From contig CAJUOC010000017.1 of the NCBI GenBank assembly GCA_910587925.1, positions 1 through 56,481 of the forward strand: DNA of 56,481 bases, written 5' to 3'. The position numbers were made by a program, and so were the translations under genes. Positions 24,270 through 32,398 of this stretch are shown piece after piece. The stretch is from an uncultured Muribaculaceae bacterium (GTDB lineage: Bacteria > Bacteroidota > Bacteroidia > Bacteroidales > Muribaculaceae). Positions within the stretch are counted from its first letter, which is position 1, and each line of letters opens with the position of its first letter. The notes under the pieces are model-generated. The model was not told the origin of the DNA, did no database searches, and was given only the letters and a program-made list of their open reading frames with translations.

Positions 24270-26507
24270 TCATTGGATGCGGGTGGCCGAGGTCACACCG
24301 TCGATGGTGAGGGTCTTGGCGCAGAGGTCGTTGAGAACATCGAGCGATACCACCCGCACCCACAGGTCGCAGTTGAATACCTGCGCCTTGGCCTCGATCT
24401 CGAGCTTGCGTATGTCGATGGCCAGGTGGGTAGATATCATCTGTATGAGCTCCTGGAGTATGCCGTGGCGGTCGATACCCTCGATATGCACGTGGGCCAT
24501 GAATTTTGCGCCGGCGTTGGCCCACTTGACCGCCACGATGCGCGGGCCGTATCCGGCCTTGAGCACCTGGGCGCGCGGGCAGTCGAGCGAGTGCACCTCT
24601 ATCTCGCCGCTCTCGGTGATGTATCCGAGAGCATCGTCGCCCGGGATGGGCGAGCAGCAGGGTGCGGTGAGATAGTTTTCGGGACCCGAGTCGCCGCTGC
24701 GCAGCACGTAAGTCTCCTTGGTGTTGACAGTGCCGGGGGCGGCGTCTTTATCGTCGGCCTTTTTCTTGCCGATGCCGAGTATCTTGCCGATGATGCCCTG
24801 GGGCTTGGCGCCGGCCTGGGCCGGCTTGCGGAGCGCTTTTACCAGGAAGTCGCCCAGCATGATTTCCTCGTTGCCGAGCTGATAGCACAGCTCGTCGCGG
24901 TTGGGCACATGATATGTGCCGAGTATCTTGGATATTACGGCGTTGGTATCGGGGATATTGTGCTCCGAGAGCCACTCGCGCAGTATCTCGGCGCCGCGGG
25001 CGGTGAGCGGCTGGCGCATCTTGCGCAGGGCCGCGCGCAGGCGGGTGCGGGCATGGGCGGTCACCAGAAATCCAGCCCACTCAGCCTGGGGCTGCTGCGA
25101 CTGCGAGGTGAGTATCTCCACCTGGTCGCCGGAGTTTAGCTTGGCGCTCAGCGGCATGAGCTTGTGGTTGACCTTACCGGCGATGCAGTGCATGCCTATC
25201 TCGGAGTGGAGGGCAAAGGCCGCGTCGAGCACAGTGGCGCCGCTGGGCAGGGTGAGCAGCTCGCCCTTGGGCGTAAACACCACTATCTCCGACGAAAACA
25301 GATTGAGCTTGACCGTATCGAGGAAGTCGATGGCGCTGGGCTCGGGATTGTCGAGGATGTCCTTGATGGTCTTGAGCCAGGCGTCGAGCTCGCTCTCCTC
25401 CTCGCCCTCGCCGATTTTGTATTTCCAGTGGGCTGCAAATCCCTTCTCGGCAATCTCGTCCATGCGGCGCGAGCGTATCTGCACCTCAATCCAGTTGCCG
25501 TCGGGACCCATCACGGTGAGATGCAGCGCCTGATAGCCGTTGGCCTTTGGTGTCACGATCCAGTCGCGGGTGCGGTCGGGATGCAGGCGGTAGAGGTCGG
25601 TGATGGCGGCGTAGATGCTCCAGCAGATGCCCTTTTCCTGCGAGATGTCGTCGCAGTCAAAGACGATGCGCACCGCGTAGAGGTCATACACCTCCTCAAA
25701 GGGCAGGTGCTTGCTCTCCATCTTGTGCCATATGGAGTATACCGATTTGAGGCGTGCCTTGGCCTCGTATCGCAGCCCCATGGCGTCGAGCTTCTCCTTG
25801 ATAGGCAGCGAGAAGTCGGTGTATACGGCCGAGCGGCGCTCCTCGCTCTCGCGTATCTTGCGGGATATGTCGGCATACGATTTGGGATGCTCGTACTTGA
25901 AGGCGAGGTCTTCAAGCTCTGTCTTGATGGCAAACAGCCCCAGGCGATGGGCCAGCGGAGCATATATGTACAGAGTCTCGCCGGCAATCTTGTACTGCTT
26001 GTTGGGGGCCATCGAGCCGAGGGTACGCATATTGTGGAGGCGGTCGGCCATCTTGATGAGCACCACCCGTATATCCTCGCTCATGGTGAGCAGCAGCTTG
26101 CGGAAATTCTCGGCCTGCGCCGACGCCTTGTCGCCGAATATACCACCGGAAATCTTGGTGAGACCCTCCACGAGTTGGGCTATCTTCGGGCCAAACTGAC
26201 CGGCGATGTCTTCCACCGTATAGTCGGTATCCTCGACCACATCATGGAGCAGCGCCGCGCATATCGATGTCGAGCCGAGGCCGATCTCCTGGCTGGCAAT
26301 CTTGGCCACGGCTATGGGGTGCATGATATACGGCTCGCCGGAGCGGCGGCGCACTCCCTTGTGCGCCTCCTTGGCAAAGCGGTATGCACGCTCGATGATC
26401 TCCACCTTCTTGCGGTGATTGCTGCGCAGGTAGCCATCGAGCACGTCGGCAAAGGCAGCTTCGATCATGCGGTCTTCTTCTTCCGGAGTAGGCAGGTCGG
26501 TATACAT
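24270..26507 (-). CDS. rel: Bifunctional (p)ppGpp synthetase/hydrolase (RelA/SpoT homologue)
   Basis: Long RSH protein of 745 residues controlling the stringent response. Order: HD hydrolase domain with HDVVEDTDY near residue 88 and intact metal ligands; synthetase domain near 230-380 (GYQALHLTVMGPDGNWIEVQIRS); TGS domain (VVFTPKGELLTLPSGATVLDAAFALH); zinc-finger/helical region with CCSPIPGDDALGY; and a C-terminal ACT domain. Both catalytic domains look intact, so it is probably able to make and degrade (p)ppGpp. A strong promoter (TTTTG-N19-TATTTTTG) lies upstream. Confidence 0.96.
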   Translation of the reverse strand: MYTDLPTPEEEDRMIEAAFADVLDGYLRSNHRKKVEIIERAYRFAKEAHKGVRRRSGEPYIMHPIAVAKIASQEIGLGSTSICAALLHDVVEDTDYTVEDIAGQFGPKIAQLVEGLTKISGGIFGDKASAQAENFRKLLLTMSEDIRVVLIKMADRLHNMRTLGSMAPNKQYKIAGETLYIYAPLAHRLGLFAIKTELEDLAFKYEHPKSYADISRKIRESEERRSAVYTDFSLPIKEKLDAMGLRYEAKARLKSVYSIWHKMESKHLPFEEVYDLYAVRIVFDCDDISQEKGICWSIYAAITDLYRLHPDRTRDWIVTPKANGYQALHLTVMGPDGNWIEVQIRSRRMDEIAEKGFAAHWKYKIGEGEEESELDAWLKTIKDILDNPEPSAIDFLDTVKLNLFSSEIVVFTPKGELLTLPSGATVLDAAFALHSEIGMHCIAGKVNHKLMPLSAKLNSGDQVEILTSQSQQPQAEWAGFLVTAHARTRLRAALRKMRQPLTARGAEILREWLSEHNIPDTNAVISKILGTYHVPNRDELCYQLGNEEIMLGDFLVKALRKPAQAGAKPQGIIGKILGIGKKKADDKDAAPGTVNTKETYVLRSGDSGPENYLTAPCCSPIPGDDALGYITESGEIEVHSLDCPRAQVLKAGYGPRIVAVKWANAGAKFMAHVHIEGIDRHGILQELIQMISTHLAIDIRKLEIEAKAQVFNCDLWVRVVSLDVLNDLCAKTLTIDGVTSATRIQ

Positions 26508-26533
26508 AGGAGTCGATATTTTCAGATTGACTA

Positions 26534-26565
26534 CAAAAATACGCTTTTTGCTCCAATCGGCAAAA
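26534..26565 (-). promoter_or_regulatory. Promoter of rel
   Basis: On the minus strand TTTTG (26561-26565) is followed after 19 bases by TATTTTTG (26534-26541), an exact Bacteroidota -33/-7 pair. The start point is expected near 26528, about 20 bases before the ATG. Confidence 0.75.
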
Positions 26566-26623
26566 TATTTTACCCGGCGGCCTCTGCCCCGTGCGGTAGA
26601 TATTCGTAAAAAATGAGAAAGAT

Positions 26624-26647
26624 TCCGTATAGCCCGGGCTATACGGA
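26624..26647. promoter_or_regulatory. 24-bp perfect palindrome, possible operator
   Basis: TCCGTATAGCCC (26624-26635) is directly followed by its reverse complement (26636-26647). It lies in the divergent gap between rel and cotH, about 80 bases upstream of both likely promoters. With no spacer it fits a symmetric protein-binding site better than a terminator, and no gene ends here. The regulator is unknown. Confidence 0.45.
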
Positions 26648-26711
26648 TAATTGATGCCGCGAGGAGCAGATATTTGCATTATCTGTCCACATCATTTTGG
26701 CCGCCTTTGCT

Positions 26712-26719
26712 TATCTTTG
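26712..26719 (+). promoter_or_regulatory. -7 element for cotH-like gene
   Basis: TATCTTTG fits TAnnTTTG, 28 bases before the ATG at 26748. The -33 region is unclear; TTTTG at 26695-26699 is only 12 bases upstream. Confidence 0.55.
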
Positions 26720-26747
26720 TATCAAATTTAATACCTTTTTTAATACC

Positions 26748-28598
26748 ATGAAACGATTATTGCCGCTGCTCGTGGCCATGCTGTGCATGCTGCCGGCCCA
26801 CGCCAGAGAGCGCCTTACCGAGATTCCGACCGTCTATATCGACACTGAAGGCTCTGCCCCTGTCACGGGCAAGAGCAATTATGTCAAGGGCACGCTCACG
26901 GTGATGAGCGCCGACCCGGCCGAGTGCTGCGACGCCCTGCCGATGGGTGTGCGCGGCCGTGGCAACTCCACCTGGAATATGCCCAAGAAGCCTTATCGTG
27001 TGAAATTTGACAGCAAGGTCAATTTCCTCGACCTCCCGGCCAAGGCCAAGAGCTGGGTGTTTCTGGCCAACTATGCCGACAAGTCGCTCATGCGCAATGC
27101 CATCGCCTTTGAGATAAGTTCTTTTGTGGGCATGGAGTACACGCCGTCGATACGCTTTGTCGACGTAGTGCTCAACGGCGAGTATCTCGGCAACTATATG
27201 GTCACCGACCAGACCGAGGTCGCCAAGGGCCGTGTACCCGTGGAGTCGCAGGAGGTCACCGATACCGAGGAGCCGGCCATCACCGGCGGCTATCTCATCG
27301 AGCTTGACGGATTTGCCGACGGCGAGCCGGTGTGGTTTCAGACTCCGCAGGGCATCAAGGTCACGGTGAAGTACCCCAAGGATGATGAAATCAACGAGGC
27401 TCAGCTCGACTATATCACACGCTATGTACGCGAGTTTGAGAGCCGTCTCTTTGCCGACAATTTCTCCGACCCTGCCGCAGGCTACCGCAGCATGGCCGAC
27501 ACCGAGAGCCTTGTCAACTGGTATATCGCCTGCGAGCTTACCGCCAACAGCGACTCATTCTGGAGCACTTACATGTACAAGAAGCGCGGCGACGACCGCC
27601 TGTACTTCGGCCCCATGTGGGACTACGACATCGCTTTCAACAACGACTCCCGCATCGGCGACGCCACCCGCAAGCTCATGCGCGACTCAGCCCATGCTCC
27701 GCTTACCTGGATCAAGCGCCTGTGGCAGGACGCATGGTTTCGCTCGGCCGTGAATGCCCGTTGGAAGGAGCTGGTCGACAGCGGTATCGAGGAATACCTG
27801 CTCGGCAAGGTTGAGGATTACGCCGCCCTCATCGACGCATCGCAGAAGCTCAACTTCAAGAAGTGGGACATACTGTCGCGCAAGGTATACAATGAGCTGG
27901 TGGTATTCCCCACATACCGCGAGGGCGTCGACTACCTCAAATCTTTTATATCGGCCCGCGTAGCTTTCCTTACCGAGAGTTTTGCCGCCGACGATCCCAC
28001 GGGATGGGCTGTCGATATCGACACCTCCGTGCAGTACCGTCTCATGCACTCGGCCGGCTCATGGCTCTCTGAAAGCGCCGCCACATGCATCCTCAGCAGC
28101 GGCGAAGATGCCTCGACCGTGACTTTCGTACCATCTGCCTCGACTCCCGGCGCCTACGGCATACTCCTCCCCTCGGGCAGCTATATGGGCAGCGACAATA
28201 AGTGGAATGTGATAAAGTTTGACGACTGCTCGGCCGCCCATGCCCTCTTCAGCGTGGAGCCGACCTCCGACGGCAGCTATGTGCGCCTGCGCAACCACGG
28301 TCTCAACCGCTATCTCGGCGTCGACGGTACCGAGCCGGGCGGCGGCATATATACCGACAAAAAAATCGACTACGACCGCAACCGCTGGCGCCTGCGCGAG
28401 GTGGGCCCGGTCGACAGAGTGACCGACGCCGTGACCGACGCCGACGTGCGTGAGGTGAGAGTGTATGGTGTCGATGGCGTGCAGGCGCGTGTCGCCCGCT
28501 CGCTGCCCGTCGATATGAGCGGCCTCGCGCCCGGCGTCTATGTGGTGACCGTCACCTATTCCGACGGCACCGTCGCCCGATACAAATTGGGCCGATGA
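26748..28598 (+). CDS. CotH-like protein kinase, secreted, with T9SS-type tail
   Basis: A 616-residue exported protein with a signal peptide (MKRLLPLLVAMLCMLPAHA) from ATG 26748. Residues about 45-400 match the CotH family: GVRGRGNSTWNMPKKPYRVKFD, NYADKSLMRNAIAFEIS, GYLIELDG, the atypical-kinase metal motif WDYDIAFNND. CotH proteins are unusual kinases known to phosphorylate spore-coat proteins in Bacillus. A region of about 120 residues resembling a beta-trefoil (GSYMGSDNKWNVIKF ... HGLNRYLGVDG) follows. The last 50 residues (VRVYGVDGVQ ... LAPGVYVVTVTYSDGTVARYKLGR) look like a T9SS sorting domain, so it is probably exported by the T9SS encoded in this window. Confidence 0.88.
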   Translation: MKRLLPLLVAMLCMLPAHARERLTEIPTVYIDTEGSAPVTGKSNYVKGTLTVMSADPAECCDALPMGVRGRGNSTWNMPKKPYRVKFDSKVNFLDLPAKAKSWVFLANYADKSLMRNAIAFEISSFVGMEYTPSIRFVDVVLNGEYLGNYMVTDQTEVAKGRVPVESQEVTDTEEPAITGGYLIELDGFADGEPVWFQTPQGIKVTVKYPKDDEINEAQLDYITRYVREFESRLFADNFSDPAAGYRSMADTESLVNWYIACELTANSDSFWSTYMYKKRGDDRLYFGPMWDYDIAFNNDSRIGDATRKLMRDSAHAPLTWIKRLWQDAWFRSAVNARWKELVDSGIEEYLLGKVEDYAALIDASQKLNFKKWDILSRKVYNELVVFPTYREGVDYLKSFISARVAFLTESFAADDPTGWAVDIDTSVQYRLMHSAGSWLSESAATCILSSGEDASTVTFVPSASTPGAYGILLPSGSYMGSDNKWNVIKFDDCSAAHALFSVEPTSDGSYVRLRNHGLNRYLGVDGTEPGGGIYTDKKIDYDRNRWRLREVGPVDRVTDAVTDADVREVRVYGVDGVQARVARSLPVDMSGLAPGVYVVTVTYSDGTVARYKLGR

Positions 28599-28604
28599 TA
28601 AATC

Positions 28605-29855
28605 CTACTCGTAGTGCATGGCCGATGCCGGGTCGATACGCGCGGCATATCCGGCCGGCACTATCAGTATGAGCCATATCGCCGCGAGTATGCCGGCATT
28701 GAGCAGCAGCATGTGCAGTGGCTCGACCAGCACGGGGACATACGACAGATAGTACATCTCCGGGTCGAGCGGTATCACCCGCAGATGCTGCTGCATCAGT
28801 GCCAGGCCCAGCCCGACGATGTTGCCGGCGAGTACCCCGGCACCTGCCAGCCGCAGGGCCAGCCGCAGAAATATGGCGCTGACGGTGTGCTTGGTCGTGC
28901 CCAGCGCGCGTAGCACTCCGATAGTGGGGATACGGTCGAGCACGATGATAAACAGGCTCGATATGAGGGTGAAGCCGGCCACACACAGCATCAGGATGAA
29001 GATTACGACCACATTGGTGTCGAGCAGCTCGAGCCAGTTGAAATACAGCGCCCCGGTGTCATATACATTGGTCACGGGATGGAGCGTCGACAGCTCGCCC
29101 GCGCGCCAGGCTCCGACCAGCCGCTCCTGCAGCCGGTCTGAATACCCGGCTATGGCGTCGTCGCCGCTGATGCCCTCGATGTCGATGCTTGTGAGCTGCG
29201 GCGTGGCCGACAGCCCTTCGAGCAGGGGCATGGCGGTATATCCCACGGCATCGTCGTACTCGCCGAAGTGGGAGCAGTAAAGCCCCGATACGGTGGCGCG
29301 GCGCGCTTTCACCTCTCCGTCGACAAAGAAGTACAGATATGGTCGCGAGCCGGTCGTGAGCCCGAGTTTGGAGGCCAGCGAGGTACTTACGACTATCTCG
29401 GGACGCGAGGCGGTATCGGAGGGCATCGTGCCCTCTACCATGCACGACCGCTCAAACGCCGGGTCGTGACCGATGCCGCGGGCCACAAACTCTACGGCGG
29501 CAAAGGCCGAGTCGGTCTTCACCATCGCCTGGCGCCGCAGGGTGGGGCAGAGCCGCGCTCCCTCGGGCAGCGAGGCTCTGATTATATCGGTAAGGCTGTC
29601 GGATGCTGCAAACGTCGAGCCGGTATGGCCGGTGGTGACATCCACGGGCGCTGTCACCGATACCGGGGCGTTGAAGCCGGCCACTTTGCGCCGTATCTCG
29701 CTTTTGAAGCCGGTGACTATGGCGAGGCTCAACTCTATGATTATCACCGCGAGCGCTACGCCGCCCACCGCGATGACAGCCCCGGTCGACGCGCTTGCCG
29801 AGCCGGCGCCGCGCAGGCGCAGCCTGCGGGAAAACCAAGTGACAAATCCATTCAT
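28605..29855 (-). CDS. FtsX/LolE-like ABC transporter permease
   Basis: A 416-residue permease with the MacB/LolC/LolE layout: one helix near residues 26-50 (VIAVGGVALAVIIIELSLAIVTGF), a periplasmic domain to about residue 260, then three helices (VVIFILMLCVAGFTLISSLFIIVLD, FLRLALRLAGAGVLAGNIVGLG, LLLNAGILAAIWLILIVPA). The LDRIPTIGVLRALG loop is typical of FtsX-like permeases that couple to an ATPase such as LolD. No ATPase gene is adjacent, so its partner must be elsewhere. ATG 29855 is preferred over an upstream TTG at 29864. Role in lipoprotein release is possible but not proven. Confidence 0.88.
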   Translation of the reverse strand: MNGFVTWFSRRLRLRGAGSASASTGAVIAVGGVALAVIIIELSLAIVTGFKSEIRRKVAGFNAPVSVTAPVDVTTGHTGSTFAASDSLTDIIRASLPEGARLCPTLRRQAMVKTDSAFAAVEFVARGIGHDPAFERSCMVEGTMPSDTASRPEIVVSTSLASKLGLTTGSRPYLYFFVDGEVKARRATVSGLYCSHFGEYDDAVGYTAMPLLEGLSATPQLTSIDIEGISGDDAIAGYSDRLQERLVGAWRAGELSTLHPVTNVYDTGALYFNWLELLDTNVVVIFILMLCVAGFTLISSLFIIVLDRIPTIGVLRALGTTKHTVSAIFLRLALRLAGAGVLAGNIVGLGLALMQQHLRVIPLDPEMYYLSYVPVLVEPLHMLLLNAGILAAIWLILIVPAGYAARIDPASAMHYE

Positions 29856-29897
29856 CGGCGGCAAAAATAGCTATTATCCCGCACATGCGCAACTCTG

Positions 29898-29917
29898 AAT
29901 ACTCTATGCAGAGTATT
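29898..29917. promoter_or_regulatory. Palindrome upstream of feoAB, candidate metal-regulator operator
   Basis: AATACTCT (29898-29905) and AGAGTATT (29910-29917) are perfect 8-bp arms around ATGC. The site lies 60 bases before the feoAB ATG and about 40 bases from the divergent permease start. A palindrome at this position before a ferrous iron transporter fits an operator for a Fur- or DtxR-type repressor, but it matches neither textbook consensus. Confidence 0.5.
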
Positions 29918-29977
29918 GCAAATGTGCGCGGAATTGGCGAATTTTGCACCCGAAAAAGAAATTATGCCCACCCTCTT

Positions 29978-32350
29978 ATGCTTTTATCCCAACTAAAGAC
30001 CGGCCAGGAGTGTGTCATCGTGAAGATACTTGGTCACGGCGCTTTCCGCAAGCGGGTGATGGAGATGGGATTTGTGCGCGGCCGCCGCGTAAAGGTGCTC
30101 CTCCATGCCCCGATGCGTGACCCCATCAAGTATGAGGTCATGGGCTACGATATATCGCTGCGGCGCTCCGAGGCCGACCTTATCGAGGTCGAGCCTGTGG
30201 CTGTCGAAGAGGCAGGAGCGCGCCAGGGAGCCGGCGCGGCTCATGGCCAGCACATCACCCCGAGCTCGCGCAAGACCATCAATATAGCCCTCATCGGCAA
30301 CCCCAACTGCGGCAAGACCTCGCTCTTCAACATCGCCTCCGGCGCCCGCGAGCATGTGGGCAACTACAGCGGAGTCACTGTCGATGTCAAGGAGGGTACT
30401 TTTGTATACAAGGGCTATACCTTCCGCATCGCCGACCTGCCGGGCACATACTCGCTATCGTCGTATTCGCCCGAGGAGCTGTATGTGCGCCGCTATCTGC
30501 ACGACCGCAATCCCGACGTGATTGTCAATGTGGTGGCGGCCTCAAATCTTGAGCGCAACCTCTATCTCACCACCGAGCTTATCGACATGGACCGCTCGAT
30601 GGTGATTGCCCTCAATATGTACGACGAGCTGCGCGCGTCGGGCTCGACTCTCGACTATGCCACCCTGGGGCAGATGATAGGCGTGCCTATGGTGCCGGTG
30701 GTGGCCCGCGACGGCGAGGGTATCAACGACCTCTTCGACGCCATCATCAATGTATATGAGGAGTGTCACGAGGAGGTGCGTCATGTACACGTCACCCTGG
30801 GAAAGGATGTCGAGGGTGCCGTGCGCGCCCTGGTCGACCTGCTCAAGCGCGACCGCGGTGTGCCGGGCCAATTCTCGCCCCGCTACCTTGCCATCAAGCT
30901 CCTCGAGGGCGATGCAGAGGTCGAGCGTATGCTCGCTCCGGTCGACGGCTATGCCGAGATTGTCTCCGAGCGCGACCGTCTGCGCGAGCAGGTGGAGAGC
31001 CTGTCGGGCGAGGATATCGCCTCGCATGTGTCGGCCGAGAAGTACGGCTTCATAGCCGGAGCGCTGGCCGAGACCATGCAGAAGGGCGACGGCGACGAGA
31101 GCTCGTCGACCTCGGTAATCGACGCCGTGGTCACCAACAAGCTCTTCGGCTTCCCCATCTTCCTGCTCATAATGTTTTTTATCTTCTGGGCCACTTTCTT
31201 CCTGGGCAATTACCCGATGGAGTGGATCGAGAGCGGAGTGGCGGCGCTGAGCGGGCTGGTAGGCCGCTCCATGCCCGACGGTATCCTCAAGGATCTTGTG
31301 GCCGACGGCATCATCGGCGGTGTGGGCGGAGTGATAGTGTTTCTGCCCAATATCCTTATACTGTATTTCTGCATATCATTTATGGAGGACTCGGGCTATA
31401 TGGCGCGGGCGGCCTTCATCATGGACAAGATAATGCACCGCGCCGGGCTGCATGGCAAGTCTTTCATACCGCTCGTGATGGGCTTCGGCTGCAATGTGCC
31501 CGCCATCATGGCGACACGCGCCATCGAGAGCCGCTCCAGCCGGATCATCACCATACTTATCAACCCCTTCATGTCGTGCTCGGCCAGGCTTCCGCTCTAT
31601 GCCCTGCTGGCGGGTACATTCTTCTATGCACATGCGGCATGGGTATTCTTCGGGCTGTATGTCATGGGTATAGCCGTGGCGGTGCTCACCGCGCGTCTGC
31701 TGCGCCGATTCATATTTGACAAGGACGAGACACCCTTTGTGATGGAGCTCCCGCCTTACCGTATGCCCACATTCCGCGCCTCGATGCGTCATACCTGGGC
31801 CAAGGGGCAGGAGTATCTGCGCAAGATGGGCGGTATCATACTCTTTGCAAGCATCGTGGTGTGGGCGCTCAATTATTTCCCGCGCCACGACGACAGCGCT
31901 GTCGCGCCCGACGCGACCGCAAGTGCCGCCATCGACCTCAAGAGCGACTCTTTCCTGGCCATTGCCGGCAAGGCTGTCAATCCGGTGATGGCTCCGCTCG
32001 GGTTCAGCTGGCGCGCCACAGTGGCCGCTTTGGCCGGCGTACCTGCCAAGGAGATAGTGGTGTCGACACTCGGTGTGCTGTATACGGGCGACGAGGCTGT
32101 GAGCGACAGCACCCTGGGCGAGCGTCTGCGCGAGCCGGCGCCCGGCTCGGCATCGCCCGACTTCACCCCGGCGGTGGCCTTGGCCTTCATGGTATTTGTG
32201 CTGCTGTACTGCCCGTGTATGGCCGCCGTCACGGCCATCGTGCGCGAGACACACTCGTGGCGCTGGGGCGCGTTCAGCGTGGTGTACAATACTGCTGTGG
32301 CGTGGCTGCTGGGCTGGCTGACATATACGGTGGCCTCGGCGCTGCTGTGA
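29978..32350 (+). CDS. feoB: Ferrous iron transporter, FeoA-FeoB fusion
   Basis: Fe(II) uptake across the inner membrane. The 790-residue protein starts with a FeoA domain (residues 1-72: LLSQLKTGQECVIVKILG ... SLRRSEADLIEVEP). After a short linker follows the FeoB G domain with G1 GNPNCGKTS (107-115), DLPGTYSLSSYSPEE and NMYD, then about ten membrane helices including the conserved FGCNVPAIMATR and SCSARLPLYALLAG Gate/core motifs and the cysteines in YCPCMAA. The fusion order FeoA-FeoB is usual in Bacteroidota. ATG 29978 is chosen because FeoA homology begins there. A palindrome 60 bases upstream may mediate iron control. Confidence 0.96.
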   Translation: MLLSQLKTGQECVIVKILGHGAFRKRVMEMGFVRGRRVKVLLHAPMRDPIKYEVMGYDISLRRSEADLIEVEPVAVEEAGARQGAGAAHGQHITPSSRKTINIALIGNPNCGKTSLFNIASGAREHVGNYSGVTVDVKEGTFVYKGYTFRIADLPGTYSLSSYSPEELYVRRYLHDRNPDVIVNVVAASNLERNLYLTTELIDMDRSMVIALNMYDELRASGSTLDYATLGQMIGVPMVPVVARDGEGINDLFDAIINVYEECHEEVRHVHVTLGKDVEGAVRALVDLLKRDRGVPGQFSPRYLAIKLLEGDAEVERMLAPVDGYAEIVSERDRLREQVESLSGEDIASHVSAEKYGFIAGALAETMQKGDGDESSSTSVIDAVVTNKLFGFPIFLLIMFFIFWATFFLGNYPMEWIESGVAALSGLVGRSMPDGILKDLVADGIIGGVGGVIVFLPNILILYFCISFMEDSGYMARAAFIMDKIMHRAGLHGKSFIPLVMGFGCNVPAIMATRAIESRSSRIITILINPFMSCSARLPLYALLAGTFFYAHAAWVFFGLYVMGIAVAVLTARLLRRFIFDKDETPFVMELPPYRMPTFRASMRHTWAKGQEYLRKMGGIILFASIVVWALNYFPRHDDSAVAPDATASAAIDLKSDSFLAIAGKAVNPVMAPLGFSWRATVAALAGVPAKEIVVSTLGVLYTGDEAVSDSTLGERLREPAPGSASPDFTPAVALAFMVFVLLYCPCMAAVTAIVRETHSWRWGAFSVVYNTAVAWLLGWLTYTVASALL

Positions 32351-32380
32351 CGGCGCCGGGAGTGTGAACATACGGCGCCG
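32351..32380 (+). other. GC-rich hairpin between feoB and the MFS gene
   Basis: CGGCGCCG occurs at 32351-32358 and 32373-32380, forming an 8-bp stem with a 14-base loop directly after the feoB stop codon. Only weak T content follows, so it may attenuate rather than end transcription into the next gene. Confidence 0.45.
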
Positions 32381-32398
32381 GCGCTTGTTTTGACAAGT

